From Bordetella parapertussis (GTDB lineage: Bacteria; Pseudomonadota; Gammaproteobacteria; Burkholderiales; Burkholderiaceae_D): a stretch of DNA of 64,000 bases. The stretch spans positions 1-64,000 of the forward strand of contig CAMBFZ010000015.1 in NCBI GenBank assembly GCA_945866125.1. The letters run 5' to 3'. A model generated the notes under the pieces. That model was not told the origin of the DNA. It worked only from the letters and a program-made list of their open reading frames with translations, and searched no databases. Shown piece by piece: positions 52,053 to 60,686 of this stretch. The translations under genes were made by a program, and so were the position numbers. Position 1 is the first letter of the stretch. Each line of letters opens with the position of its first letter.

Positions 52053-52380
52053 GTTGTGCGATGTTATTAAATTTTATCGATTTTTAATTATCAAAAAGTG
52101 TATTTATCGGGCCAGTATCTGCTTTTACAGCGTTTTTTGAGCGGCAACAGCAAGCGTCAATGTTCGGTAGAGGTACAATCCTGACTGAAGAGTTTTTTAA
52201 TTTTAATGGCGAAAGCTCAGCTAAGCGTTCGATCACCATAACATCGCATCGCATCGGACTCCGCGGAACGTATCCACCGCTTTCGACAAGACCGCCGTAT
52301 CGTCCCTCTCGGGATGCGCCACAAGCCAACGACGATCCTGCCGACCGGGCCAGGCACCATTTTTGGCATGGAGGTAGTGT
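52053..52380. promoter_or_regulatory. Divergent intergenic region upstream of pckG
   Basis: 328 AT-rich bases between the D-2-hydroxyacid dehydrogenase and pckG genes. A TACAAT at 52174-52179 is a good -10 for pckG, but no clear -35 was found. A GGAGG at about 52370 precedes the pckG start by seven bases. No gene, terminator or known riboswitch was recognised. Confidence 0.4.
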
Positions 52381-54237
52381 ATGAATCAACCCCGTATGGC
52401 TGGTATTGCATCAATCAATCCACCGGCATTTGTAAAAAACCAGAAACTCATCGATTGGGTGGCCGACATCGCGGCACTGACTTTACCCGATCAGGTTTAT
52501 TGGTGTGATGGCTCACAAGAAGAGTATGACCGCTTATGTGCGCAAATGGTCGCTGGCGGCACCATGAAAAAACTCAATTCCGTAAAGCGGCCGAATAGCT
52601 ATCTGGCTAATTCGGACCCCTCCGATGTGGCGCGCGTTGAAGACCGCACCTTTATTTGTTCGGCAAAGGAGGAGGATGCCGGACCAACGAATAATTGGAT
52701 GGCGCCCGCCGCCATGCGTACAACACTCGGCGACCTGTTTACCGGTTGCATGCGCGGTCGCACGCTGTATGTGGTGCCATTTTCAATGGGGCCTTTAGGC
52801 TCACCGATTGCCCATATCGGAGTCGAATTGTCGGACTCGCCTTATGTTGCCGTCAATATGCGGGTTATGACGCGCATGGGACGAGCGGTCTATGACGTGC
52901 TGGGAACAAACGGCGCATTTGTACCTTGTGTGCATAGCGTGGGAGCGCCGTTGGATGCCGGACAGCAGGATGTTGCCTGGCCATGCAACGCGACAAAATA
53001 CATTGTGCACTTTCCCGAAACACGTGAAATCTGGTCATACGGTTCCGGTTATGGTGGCAATGCATTGTTAGGTAAAAAATGTTTTGCCCTGCGCATTGCC
53101 TCAACGATGGGAAGAGACGAAGGTTGGTTAGCTGAGCACATGTTGATTTTGGGCGTAGAGTCGCCGGCTGGTGAAAAACATTATGTCGCCGCAGCGTTTC
53201 CTTCAGCCTGTGGCAAAACCAATTTTGCAATGCTGATTCCACCAGCGAGCTTTACCGGTTGGAAAGTAACCACCATCGGTGACGATATCGCCTGGATCAA
53301 ACCCGGTGCCGACGGACGACTGTATGCGATTAATCCGGAAGCCGGTTATTTTGGTGTGGCGCCTGGTACGAACACGGCGACCAATGCGAACTGTATGGCT
53401 TCGCTTCGAAGCGATACTATTTTCACCAATGTCGCGTTAACTGATGACGGCGATGTATGGTGGGAAGGGATGACGAAAGAAGCGCCATCTCATCTGATTG
53501 ATTGGCAAGGCAAGGAGTGGACGCCCGAGAGCGCGAGAGAAACCGGCCGCAAAGCAGCTCATCCCAATGCACGCTTTACGGTTTCGGCAACCCAAAACCC
53601 CGTACTAGATCCGGCGTGGGATGACCCAGCCGGCGTACCTATTTCCGCATTTATTTTTGGTGGTCGCCGATCCAGCACGGTACCACTGGTGACGGAGGCA
53701 CGTAATTGGGTCGATGGCGTGTATATGGCCGCGACCATGGGCTCAGAGACCACCGCTGCCGCTGCAGGACAGCAGGGTATCGTACGGCGCGATCCGTTTG
53801 CGATGTTGCCTTTTATGGGTTACAACATGAGTGATTATTTCGCGCACTGGTTAAAAATGGGTGAGCGAATTGCACAAAGCGGCGCGCAACAACCAAAAAT
53901 TTTCTGCGTAAATTGGTTCAGGACTGATGAACAAGGCAAATTCATTTGGCCCGGGTTTGGCGATAATATGCGTGTGTTGAAATGGATGCTTGAGCGCGTT
54001 GCTGGTAAGGCACATGCCGTTGAAAATGTATTTGGACTGACGCCGGCATTTGAAGATCTACAGTGGGATGGTATTGCACTGTCTGCTGATCAATACGCGC
54101 AGATTACCTCGATCGATATACCAGCGTGGCAGGCAGAACTACAATTACATGCAGAGTTATTTCACAAGTTAAGTCATCATCTTCCGGTTGAACTTGAACA
54201 GGCGCGCGTCTTATTAGAGAAGCGGTTGGCAGCCTAA
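52381..54237 (+). CDS. pckG: Phosphoenolpyruvate carboxykinase (GTP)
   Basis: The 618-residue enzyme converts oxaloacetate and GTP to phosphoenolpyruvate, a first step of gluconeogenesis. Motifs: substrate-binding YWCDGSQEEYDRL, FSMGPLGSPIAHIGVELSDSPYV, the GTP-PEPCK P-loop FPSACGKTNFAML (catalytic Cys in the mobile loop), ADGRLYAINPEAGYFGVAPG and FIFGGRRSSTVPLVTEARNW. The ATG is preceded by GGAGG. Length is as usual (about 610-620). It ends before a terminator. Confidence 0.97.
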   Translation: MNQPRMAGIASINPPAFVKNQKLIDWVADIAALTLPDQVYWCDGSQEEYDRLCAQMVAGGTMKKLNSVKRPNSYLANSDPSDVARVEDRTFICSAKEEDAGPTNNWMAPAAMRTTLGDLFTGCMRGRTLYVVPFSMGPLGSPIAHIGVELSDSPYVAVNMRVMTRMGRAVYDVLGTNGAFVPCVHSVGAPLDAGQQDVAWPCNATKYIVHFPETREIWSYGSGYGGNALLGKKCFALRIASTMGRDEGWLAEHMLILGVESPAGEKHYVAAAFPSACGKTNFAMLIPPASFTGWKVTTIGDDIAWIKPGADGRLYAINPEAGYFGVAPGTNTATNANCMASLRSDTIFTNVALTDDGDVWWEGMTKEAPSHLIDWQGKEWTPESARETGRKAAHPNARFTVSATQNPVLDPAWDDPAGVPISAFIFGGRRSSTVPLVTEARNWVDGVYMAATMGSETTAAAAGQQGIVRRDPFAMLPFMGYNMSDYFAHWLKMGERIAQSGAQQPKIFCVNWFRTDEQGKFIWPGFGDNMRVLKWMLERVAGKAHAVENVFGLTPAFEDLQWDGIALSADQYAQITSIDIPAWQAELQLHAELFHKLSHHLPVELEQARVLLEKRLAA

Positions 54238-54262
54238 ATCATTTTTGAAATGTTTTACTATG

Positions 54263-54293
54263 GCGCGGCAGGGAAACCTAGCCGCGCTTTTTT
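54263..54293 (+). terminator. Rho-independent terminator after pckG
   Basis: GCGCGGC-AGG / CCT-A-GCCGCGC stem closed by a GAAA tetraloop, followed by six T residues. Confidence 0.92.
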
Positions 54294-54343
54294 ATTTCAG
54301 TAGTGGCTCAAGGTATGATGCCGACAAATATTGACCTTAATTA

Positions 54344-55237
54344 ATGAAACCTCAAGCCTCGCTACCAGTTCGCGACGGCGTTGCGCCAAGTTTTGTGTGG
54401 TGCCCTAACGGCCCTTGGCAAACGATCGGCGAATTTTTTTTATTCCGCTTTCCGGCGATTAGTAGAGACCGCTGGGCGTTGCGGGCCGCGCGCGGTGAGC
54501 TACGCGACGAGCGTGGCATTGAGCTTGGCCTTGACAGTGCTTATCGCGTTGGCGCTTGCGTTTTTTATTATCGAGAGCCCGAGGTTGAAGTTTTTATTCC
54601 ATTTAAAGAAAATATCCTGTTTCAAAATTCGCAAATTCTGGTTGTCGATAAGCCACACTTTTTACCGGTTATTCCGGCTGGGCGGTTTTTGCGCGAGTCT
54701 TTACTGGTTAGATTAAAGCATCAAACAGGCCTGAACTCACTTGTGCCAATTCATCGCTTAGATAGAGAGACGGCCGGTGTGATGCTATTTTCAATCAATC
54801 CTGCCACGCGTAACGCATGGCAAAGCCTCTTTCGAGACAGGCGTATTAAAAAAATTTACGAAGCCTTGGCAGGCTTATCTGACGGGTTAAGCTTACCTTT
54901 GATACGACGTAGCCGTTTAGTCAGAGATGCACAATTTTTCAGGATGAAAGAAGTTCTTGGTGAGGCCAACACTGAAACAGGTATTTCCTTAACTGAAAAA
55001 CGGGGCACGTTCGGGGTATACAAGCTTGAACCCGTGACCGGCAAAATGCATCAACTACGTGTGCATATGAGCAGCTTGGGCATTCCCATTATTAATGACC
55101 GCCTTTATCCAACGGCGCAGACGATTGGGCCAGACGATTTTAGCTCACCGCTGAAATTATTAGCACGATCACTTTCCTTCATCGACCCTATTTCTGGCGA
55201 TGATCGTGTGTTTGAAAGTCGTCAAAATTTATTTTAA
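54344..55237 (+). CDS. RluA-family pseudouridine synthase
   Basis: The 297-residue protein has the RluA catalytic motif HRLDRETAGVMLFS (catalytic Asp), preceded by ILVVDKPHFLPVIPAGRFLRES, with KIYEALAG and MHQLRVHMSSLGIPIINDRLYP later. It isomerises uridines in rRNA or tRNA. The RNA target is unknown. The N-terminal part (about residues 1-85) lacks a clear S4 signature. The MFS gene follows 17 bases on. Confidence 0.87.
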   Translation: MKPQASLPVRDGVAPSFVWCPNGPWQTIGEFFLFRFPAISRDRWALRAARGELRDERGIELGLDSAYRVGACVFYYREPEVEVFIPFKENILFQNSQILVVDKPHFLPVIPAGRFLRESLLVRLKHQTGLNSLVPIHRLDRETAGVMLFSINPATRNAWQSLFRDRRIKKIYEALAGLSDGLSLPLIRRSRLVRDAQFFRMKEVLGEANTETGISLTEKRGTFGVYKLEPVTGKMHQLRVHMSSLGIPIINDRLYPTAQTIGPDDFSSPLKLLARSLSFIDPISGDDRVFESRQNLF

Positions 55238-55254
55238 TAATCTTTAAAAAACCA

Positions 55255-56478
55255 ATGTCTTTTAACTCCGGCTCCAATTCTGACGAGCGACTTCTCTCAG
55301 TTGCAATTATTGCTTTGTCTGGTGCGGCATTTGGTAGTGGCATGTCGATGCGCGTCATGGATCCGATGTTAGTCCAACTTGCGTCAGATTTTTCGATAAC
55401 GCTTAGCACTGCTTCACAGGTAATTACGGTGTTCGGTTTAGCTTATGGTTTATCGCAACTCTTATTCGGTCCGTTAGGCGATCGGTATGGAAAATATTTG
55501 GTTGTTGCTTGGGGTTGTATTGCTTGTTCTGCGACCGCTTTGTTATGTGCGCTTGCGCCAGATTTTTATTTCTTGCTTACTGCGCGTAGCATTGCTGGGG
55601 CAACTGCTGCAGCAATTATTCCTCTATCGATGGCCTGGATTGGAGATGTGGTTCCGTATGAGGATAGGCAGCCGATATTGGCGCGATTTTTGATTGGGCA
55701 AATTTTAGGATTGTCGTCTGGTGCTTTGATAGGTGGTCTTTGCGCTGATTATTTAACCTGGCGTACGCCGTTCTTTTTGATCTCACTGTCCTTCGTTTTG
55801 ATCGGTTCTTACTTAATACGTTTAAATACTCGATTGCCAGCGTCTGCACGGTTTTTACATCAGGCACAAGGAGGGGCGGTCGCACGCTTATTTTCAGAGT
55901 TTGGAAAGATTTTTTCCCTGCCTTGGGCTCGGGTGGTACTCACTATTGTATTAATTGAAGGTGCGATGGTTTTTGGCGCAATGGCGTTTATTGCGTCGCA
56001 CTTGCACATGCAGAAAGGCATGTCCTTAACGAGCGCTGGCTCACTCGTGATGTTATTCGGTTTGGGTGGTTTATTGTTTGCGTGGCAATCGCGCAAATTA
56101 TTGCGTCAATTTGGCGAATCAGGATTAGTCCAACATGGTGCGACTCTAATGGGTTTATCGCTACTTGCAATTGCCTATGGACCAAGTTGGTGGTGGTCGG
56201 TACCGGCGTGTTTTTGTTTAGGCTTAGGCTTTTACATGATGCACAACACGTTGCAAATTAATGCGACACAAATGGCCCCCGAACGTCGTGGTTCGGCTGT
56301 GGCTGCGTTTGCTTCTTGTTTTTTCTTAGGTCAATCTGCTGGCGTCGCCGCCGGTGCGAGCTTGCTTGACGTCGCTGGTACTAGCAAGTTGCTCGCTATT
56401 TCGGGCGCCGGGGTATTTTTTACCGGCCTAATATTTTCCCGACTACGCCTAAAACGAAATCAAATCGTTAGCATCTAA
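55255..56478 (+). CDS. Major facilitator superfamily transporter
   Basis: The 407-residue protein has 12 membrane segments and MFS signatures (LFGPLGDRYGKY after helix 2, GQSAGVAAGASLL near the end). The N-terminal helices carry SGAAFGSGMSMRVMDPMLVQLASDF, like drug or sugar efflux permeases of the DHA1 type. The substrate is not known. It shares an operon with the pseudouridine synthase gene, judging by a 17-base gap, and overlaps the small convergent gene by four bases. This region is visibly more AT-rich than the rest of the window. Confidence 0.85.
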   Translation: MSFNSGSNSDERLLSVAIIALSGAAFGSGMSMRVMDPMLVQLASDFSITLSTASQVITVFGLAYGLSQLLFGPLGDRYGKYLVVAWGCIACSATALLCALAPDFYFLLTARSIAGATAAAIIPLSMAWIGDVVPYEDRQPILARFLIGQILGLSSGALIGGLCADYLTWRTPFFLISLSFVLIGSYLIRLNTRLPASARFLHQAQGGAVARLFSEFGKIFSLPWARVVLTIVLIEGAMVFGAMAFIASHLHMQKGMSLTSAGSLVMLFGLGGLLFAWQSRKLLRQFGESGLVQHGATLMGLSLLAIAYGPSWWWSVPACFCLGLGFYMMHNTLQINATQMAPERRGSAVAAFASCFFLGQSAGVAAGASLLDVAGTSKLLAISGAGVFFTGLIFSRLRLKRNQIVSI

Positions 56479-56708
56479 TTACGCGTAGCAAAATAACGCA
56501 ACTCCGCAGCCAAATTAGGCTGGCTTATTTCGACGTCCCGAGCAATACGATTTAGCTTTTTGGTCGTACTCAAACGCTTCGCTTGAGTGCACGTTATCTC
56601 GGAAGTACTTTTCTCTACGCCTCGCATAAATACATTATTAAACAGCAGGCGCATTGAAGCTGACGCTAAATCGAAAAGTCTTTGTGCCGTTGGGAAAATG
56701 AATTGCAT
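56475..56708 (-). CDS. Small conserved-looking protein
   Basis: The 77-residue protein from the ATG at 56708 has GAGG at five bases, supporting this start. It begins with a short hydrophobic helix (MQFIFPTAQRLFDLASASMRLLFNNVF) and has a charged second half (KRLSTTKKLNRIARDVEISQPNLAAELRYFATR). It has the flavour of small Burkholderiales proteins with an NLAAELR-type ending. I do not know its function. Confidence 0.6.
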   Translation of the reverse strand: MQFIFPTAQRLFDLASASMRLLFNNVFMRGVEKSTSEITCTQAKRLSTTKKLNRIARDVEISQPNLAAELRYFATRN

Positions 56709-56858
56709 AGAACCTCTATTGAGCAATGAAGCGTGGTTAAATTAGATTTGTTGCTATGCAGTATAGTTTTTTGTAAGATATAAACACAATTTCATTTTCT
56801 AATAAGAGCTATTGTTTTTAGGTATACCATAATAGTCTTTTTGCTAATTTAGGCGATC

Positions 56859-57809
56859 ATGAGTTTTTTAACCCTCGATTTAAACCTGCTCCGTGTCTTT
56901 GACGCAGTCATGACGGAACAAAACCTCACGCGGGCTGCTGGCCGGTTGGCAATGACACAGCCAGCGGTATCTAATGCCATTAAACGACTGCGAGAGGCCT
57001 TAAGTGATGAGTTGTTGATCAGGACCGCCCACGGCGTGAAACCAACCGCACGCGCCGAGTCATTATGGCCTGCGGTCAGACGCGCACTAGCCGAATTGGA
57101 AGAAGCAGTTGCTCCTCGCTCATTTGAGTTAGCGAAAGCACATGTAACATTTCGTATGGCAATGGCTGACGCAACAGCGGCGATTTTATTACCCCGACTA
57201 GTGCGATTAATTGAGAGTGATGCGCCTGGGATCGATGTTCGGATGGTGCCCTTGACCACGCGTGAACCACGGCCGATGTTGCTACGAGGGGATATTGATT
57301 TAGCTATCGGGTTTTTCCCTGGTGTAGTGGCACAGCTACAAGGCGCCACAGAGACACCAATTCGCCATGAACGACTTTATCGAGGACAGTATGTTTGTGT
57401 CATGCGGCAGCATCATCCACTGGCAAGCGAAAACCTAACTCTTGATCAATACTGCAATGCCAACCACTTATTAGTAAGCTTTTCTGGTCGCGCCCGTGGT
57501 TTAGTAGACGATGCTCTACTCACGCTTAATCGTGAGCGCAGAATATTACTAACTGTTAATCAGTTTTTCACCGCGGGTAAAGTTGTGACCGCATCAAATT
57601 TATTGATGGTATTACCACGTCACTTAATTGCGGCAACAGGTATGACGGATGCCCTCATCGTTAAAGAACTACCTTTTCCAATGCCCGATGTTCACATTGA
57701 TATGCTCTGGCATGAACGTGATGCTCGTAATCCTGGTCACCGTTGGCTACGTGATTTGCTGGGCCATTCAGGGGCATTAGGTGTTTTACCACCGACAGAA
57801 AAAGCCTAA
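56859..57809 (+). CDS. LysR-family regulator
   Basis: The 316-residue protein has the helix-turn-helix LNLLRVFDAVMTEQNLTRAAGRLAMTQPAVSNAIKRLREAL and a periplasmic-binding-like effector domain (FRMAMADATAAILLPRLVRLIE). It resembles the NodD/PcpR-like LysR group. No gene in its close neighbourhood is an obvious target. It flanks the putative origin on its left side and reads toward it. GATCATG precedes the start; a Shine-Dalgarno element is weak. Confidence 0.88.
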   Translation: MSFLTLDLNLLRVFDAVMTEQNLTRAAGRLAMTQPAVSNAIKRLREALSDELLIRTAHGVKPTARAESLWPAVRRALAELEEAVAPRSFELAKAHVTFRMAMADATAAILLPRLVRLIESDAPGIDVRMVPLTTREPRPMLLRGDIDLAIGFFPGVVAQLQGATETPIRHERLYRGQYVCVMRQHHPLASENLTLDQYCNANHLLVSFSGRARGLVDDALLTLNRERRILLTVNQFFTAGKVVTASNLLMVLPRHLIAATGMTDALIVKELPFPMPDVHIDMLWHERDARNPGHRWLRDLLGHSGALGVLPPTEKA

Positions 57810-58164
57810 TCAGATCTGGGCCTTGATTGTTATTCACAATTTATCCACCGGTTTTCCAAAGACTTATTAAATTTTTGGATTTGCAGTTTTTTGTCTGAAC
57901 TGAAGCAGTTTGTTGTTTTATAGGTTTATATTTATAGATAGTAGTAATAGATAAGGATGAGTACTTTCTGTGTATAAGTACTTTTTTCCCTTTGTAATCA
58001 AGACCTTGGAAAAAAGATAACAACGGCATAAGCGTGCAGATAGCGCAGGACAGTTTTGGTATAAGTTTAGGTGTTTTGCAAAACTAAGCGCTTATGCACT
58101 TGATTGCAGGAAGATATCCATAGGGTTCTGCACAGCTGACGATCAGCTATTTTTCAAAAAAAGT
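57810..58164. other. oriC: Candidate chromosomal replication origin (oriC)
   Basis: A 355-base AT-rich non-coding stretch. DnaA boxes: TTATTCACA at 57830-57838, TTATCCACC at 57841-57849 (one mismatch), TTATACACA on the minus strand at 57969-57977, TTATGCACT at 58092-58100 (one mismatch) and TTCTGCACA at 58126-58134 (one mismatch). Beyond the minus-strand box, that strand reads CTATTACTACTA (complement of 57939-57950), a DnaA-trio of four units as in the basal unwinding system. The AT-rich unwinding region covers about 57860-57960. It lies 5.5 kb from mnmG and parS. dnaA is 41 kb away. Not demonstrated experimentally. Confidence 0.65.
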
Positions 58165-59040
58165 TCAGCTTGGCCACAGTGACTGTATTAATGCTAGTGC
58201 GATGGCAATAGCGGGTTCCTGCGAACGCTTAGCTAAATAGATAAACGACAGTTCGGTAGCGAGGCTCACTTTATCTGCTACGACCAGTCCATGAACATGG
58301 GCTTCTCGCAATGCAATGGATTCTCTTACCAGTGATAAACCCACACCCGACTTGACCAGATCTAGCATGGAGGCTTCTTGGTCAACTAATGCAACTTGAT
58401 GAGCACTGACACCGTGTTTAGTGAAGACTTCGCTTAATAGGCGGTTGTGTACGGACTCTGCAGGCGCCCATATCCATGGCAAACTTGCCAACTCATTCCA
58501 GTTCTTATTAAGTACTCTCTGTTTCCAGCCTCGTGGTGCAAGGACGTAATAGGTAAACGTCGTCAATGTGTGGCTATGAAAATCCGGTCCTGGCGACCCG
58601 AGATAATAGCCAACATCCAGTTGGCCAGTCTTAATTTGCTGTAGTACCCAACCTGACATCCCTTGCTGCAACTTAGTCGATATTTGGGGATGGGTTTCAA
58701 CTAGTCGTTTTAGAAATACACCTAATCGTATAAATTCCGGATCGAGGATAGTACCAATTGATAGGCTGCCAGAAATGGTTGAACTTAGTGATTGGGCTGC
58801 TTGTAATAACTCGTCGCTGTTAGCAAGAATCCGTTCAGCGAGGGGTAATAATTTTGCACCATCATCGGTCAGTATCATCCCGGTCGGCCCGCGACTAAAC
58901 AATTGGACATTAAGACTTTGCTGTAGGGATTTGATTTGTAAGCTCACCGCTGGTTGCGTTAAATGAAGTCGACCCGCTGCTCGTGTCAGGTTACCTTCTT
59001 GGGCGACGGTTACAAAAGCACGAAGTTGGGTAAGGTCCAT
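58165..59040 (-). CDS. LysR-family regulator (divergent from mmsA)
   Basis: About 291 residues from the ATG at 59040 (MDLTQLRAFVTVAQEGNLTRAAGRLHLTQPAVSLQIKSLQ); an in-frame ATG at 59088 gives a longer form without a better ribosome-binding site. The effector domain reads GSLSIGTILDPEFIRLGVFLKRLVETHPQISTKL. It is divergent from mmsA with a 110-base space that contains three nested dyads, so it is likely the regulator of mmsA and following genes. Confidence 0.87.
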   Translation of the reverse strand: MDLTQLRAFVTVAQEGNLTRAAGRLHLTQPAVSLQIKSLQQSLNVQLFSRGPTGMILTDDGAKLLPLAERILANSDELLQAAQSLSSTISGSLSIGTILDPEFIRLGVFLKRLVETHPQISTKLQQGMSGWVLQQIKTGQLDVGYYLGSPGPDFHSHTLTTFTYYVLAPRGWKQRVLNKNWNELASLPWIWAPAESVHNRLLSEVFTKHGVSAHQVALVDQEASMLDLVKSGVGLSLVRESIALREAHVHGLVVADKVSLATELSFIYLAKRSQEPAIAIALALIQSLWPS

Positions 59041-59095
59041 GCGGAAGTTTAATAAAATTTTTTTATGATGATGTTGATGATAACTCATTGGATTT

Positions 59096-59133
59096 TGGGA
59101 TTCCCAAGGATTATCCTTGATTCATTTGAATCA
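59096..59133. promoter_or_regulatory. Three adjoining dyads in the LysR-mmsA intergenic region
   Basis: TGGGATTCCCA (59096-59106), AAGGATTATCCTT (59106-59118) and TGATTCA-TT-TGAATCA (59118-59133) are three palindromes arranged end to end, each sharing its terminal base with the next. LysR regulators bind dyads of this kind. They end 17 bases before mmsA, overlapping the probable leader. Confidence 0.5.
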
Positions 59134-59150
59134 TCCTCAAAGGAAGCCTT

Positions 59151-60671
59151 ATGACAAACGCAGCATTTCCCTTGATCTCGCACTTCATCAACGGCCAGGT
59201 GAGTGTGTCCAATAGCGGGCATGCCCAGGATGTATTTAATCCTGCTACTGGTTTGCCGATTGCTCGAGTTGCTTTAGGTAGTGCTGCAGAAGTTAATGCT
59301 GCAATTGCCGCAGCAAATCTGGCAGCTCCTGCATGGGCGGAAACAGCGCCACTAAAGCGGGCGCGTATTTTATGTAAATTTAAAGAGCTCATTGAGAAAA
59401 ACCACGATGCGCTGGCGGCGGCGATTACCCGGGAACATGGCAAAGTGTTTTCGGATGCCAAAGGTGAAGTAGTGCGTGGTTTAGAGATTGTAGAATTTGC
59501 GTGCGGTATACCGCAGTTACTCAAAACGCAGTTCACTGACAATATTGGTGGTGGGATCGATAACTGGCAGCTACGTCAGCCTTTAGGCGTCACTGCAGGT
59601 ATTACGCCGTTTAATTTTCCGGTGATGGTGCCGCTATGGATGGCGCCGATGGCTATCGCCTGCGGTAACAGTTTTGTTTTAAAACCTTCCGAGCGTGACC
59701 CTACCCCCGCAATGATGCTGGCAGATTTATTTAAACAAGCAGGTTTGCCTGATGGCGTTTTTAATGTCGTGCAGGGTGACAAACTGGCAGTGGATACTTT
59801 GCTGCAGCATCCTGATATCAAAGCCATTTCCTTTGTTGGGTCGACACCAATTGCGGAATACATTTATACCGAAGGTAGTAAGCGTAAAGGCGCTTATCCG
59901 TTGCGTGTACAAGCCTTGGGCGGGGCAAAAAATCACTTGGTTGTGATGCCCGACGCAGATCTTGACCAAGCGGTTGATGCATTAATTGGGGCTGCCTATG
60001 GTTCAGCCGGTGAGCGGTGTATGGCGATCTCGGTCGCAGTAGCCGTAGGTAGTGTTGCCGACAAACTAGTTGACGCACTGGTTCCGCGGGTAAAAGCTTT
60101 GAAAATTAAAAACGGTATGGAGCCTGATGCCGAAATGGGCCCCGTTGTTACGGCGGCACATAAAGCAAAAATCGAAGATTACATTGAAGCTGGTGTGCGT
60201 GCTGGCGCAAAACTGATTGTTGATGGACGCGGCATTTCTGTTGCAGGACATGAGCAAGGATTTTTTCTTGGCGGGACTTTGTTTGATCACGTTACGCCAT
60301 CAATGACGATTCACCAGGAAGAAATTTTTGGACCTGTTTTATGTGTAGTGCGCGTACCGGATATGGCAGCAGCAATTGATTTAATCAACGCACATGAATA
60401 TGGAAATGGCGTGGCATTATTTACTTCTGACGGTAATACAGCGCGGGAATTTTCACGTCGGATTGAAGTAGGAATGGTCGGCGTTAATGTGCCCATTCCG
60501 GTGCCAATGGCATGGCATTCATTCGGCGGATGGAAACGCTCCTTGTTTGGCGACACACACATTTATGGCGAAGAGGGAGTGCGCTTTTATACGCGCTATA
60601 AATCTATTATGCAGCGCTGGCCCGAATCGATTACCAAGGGCGCTGAATTTACCATGCCAGTCGCAAAATAA
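59151..60671 (+). CDS. mmsA: Methylmalonate-semialdehyde dehydrogenase (CoA-acylating)
   Basis: The 506-residue aldehyde dehydrogenase has GVTAGITPFNFPVMVPLWMAPMAIACGNSFVLKPSERDP, ISFVGSTPIAEYIY, QALGGAKNHLVVMPDADLD and catalytic Cys290 in AGERCMAIS. The pattern QALGGAKNH plus GERCMAIS is typical of MmsA, the enzyme of valine and thymine breakdown that makes propionyl-CoA (or acetyl-CoA from malonate semialdehyde). It starts with AAAGGAAG upstream and is followed 15 bases later by a GMC oxidoreductase. It is divergent from a LysR gene. Confidence 0.93.
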   Translation: MTNAAFPLISHFINGQVSVSNSGHAQDVFNPATGLPIARVALGSAAEVNAAIAAANLAAPAWAETAPLKRARILCKFKELIEKNHDALAAAITREHGKVFSDAKGEVVRGLEIVEFACGIPQLLKTQFTDNIGGGIDNWQLRQPLGVTAGITPFNFPVMVPLWMAPMAIACGNSFVLKPSERDPTPAMMLADLFKQAGLPDGVFNVVQGDKLAVDTLLQHPDIKAISFVGSTPIAEYIYTEGSKRKGAYPLRVQALGGAKNHLVVMPDADLDQAVDALIGAAYGSAGERCMAISVAVAVGSVADKLVDALVPRVKALKIKNGMEPDAEMGPVVTAAHKAKIEDYIEAGVRAGAKLIVDGRGISVAGHEQGFFLGGTLFDHVTPSMTIHQEEIFGPVLCVVRVPDMAAAIDLINAHEYGNGVALFTSDGNTAREFSRRIEVGMVGVNVPIPVPMAWHSFGGWKRSLFGDTHIYGEEGVRFYTRYKSIMQRWPESITKGAEFTMPVAK

Positions 60672-60686
60672 GGCCAAGGAGCAGCA

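Noticed and set aside
57841..58029. 62-residue minus-strand reading frame in the origin candidate
   Set aside because: Low-complexity Lys/Ser/Thr-rich translation with no ribosome-binding site, and it contains the DnaA boxes and trio.
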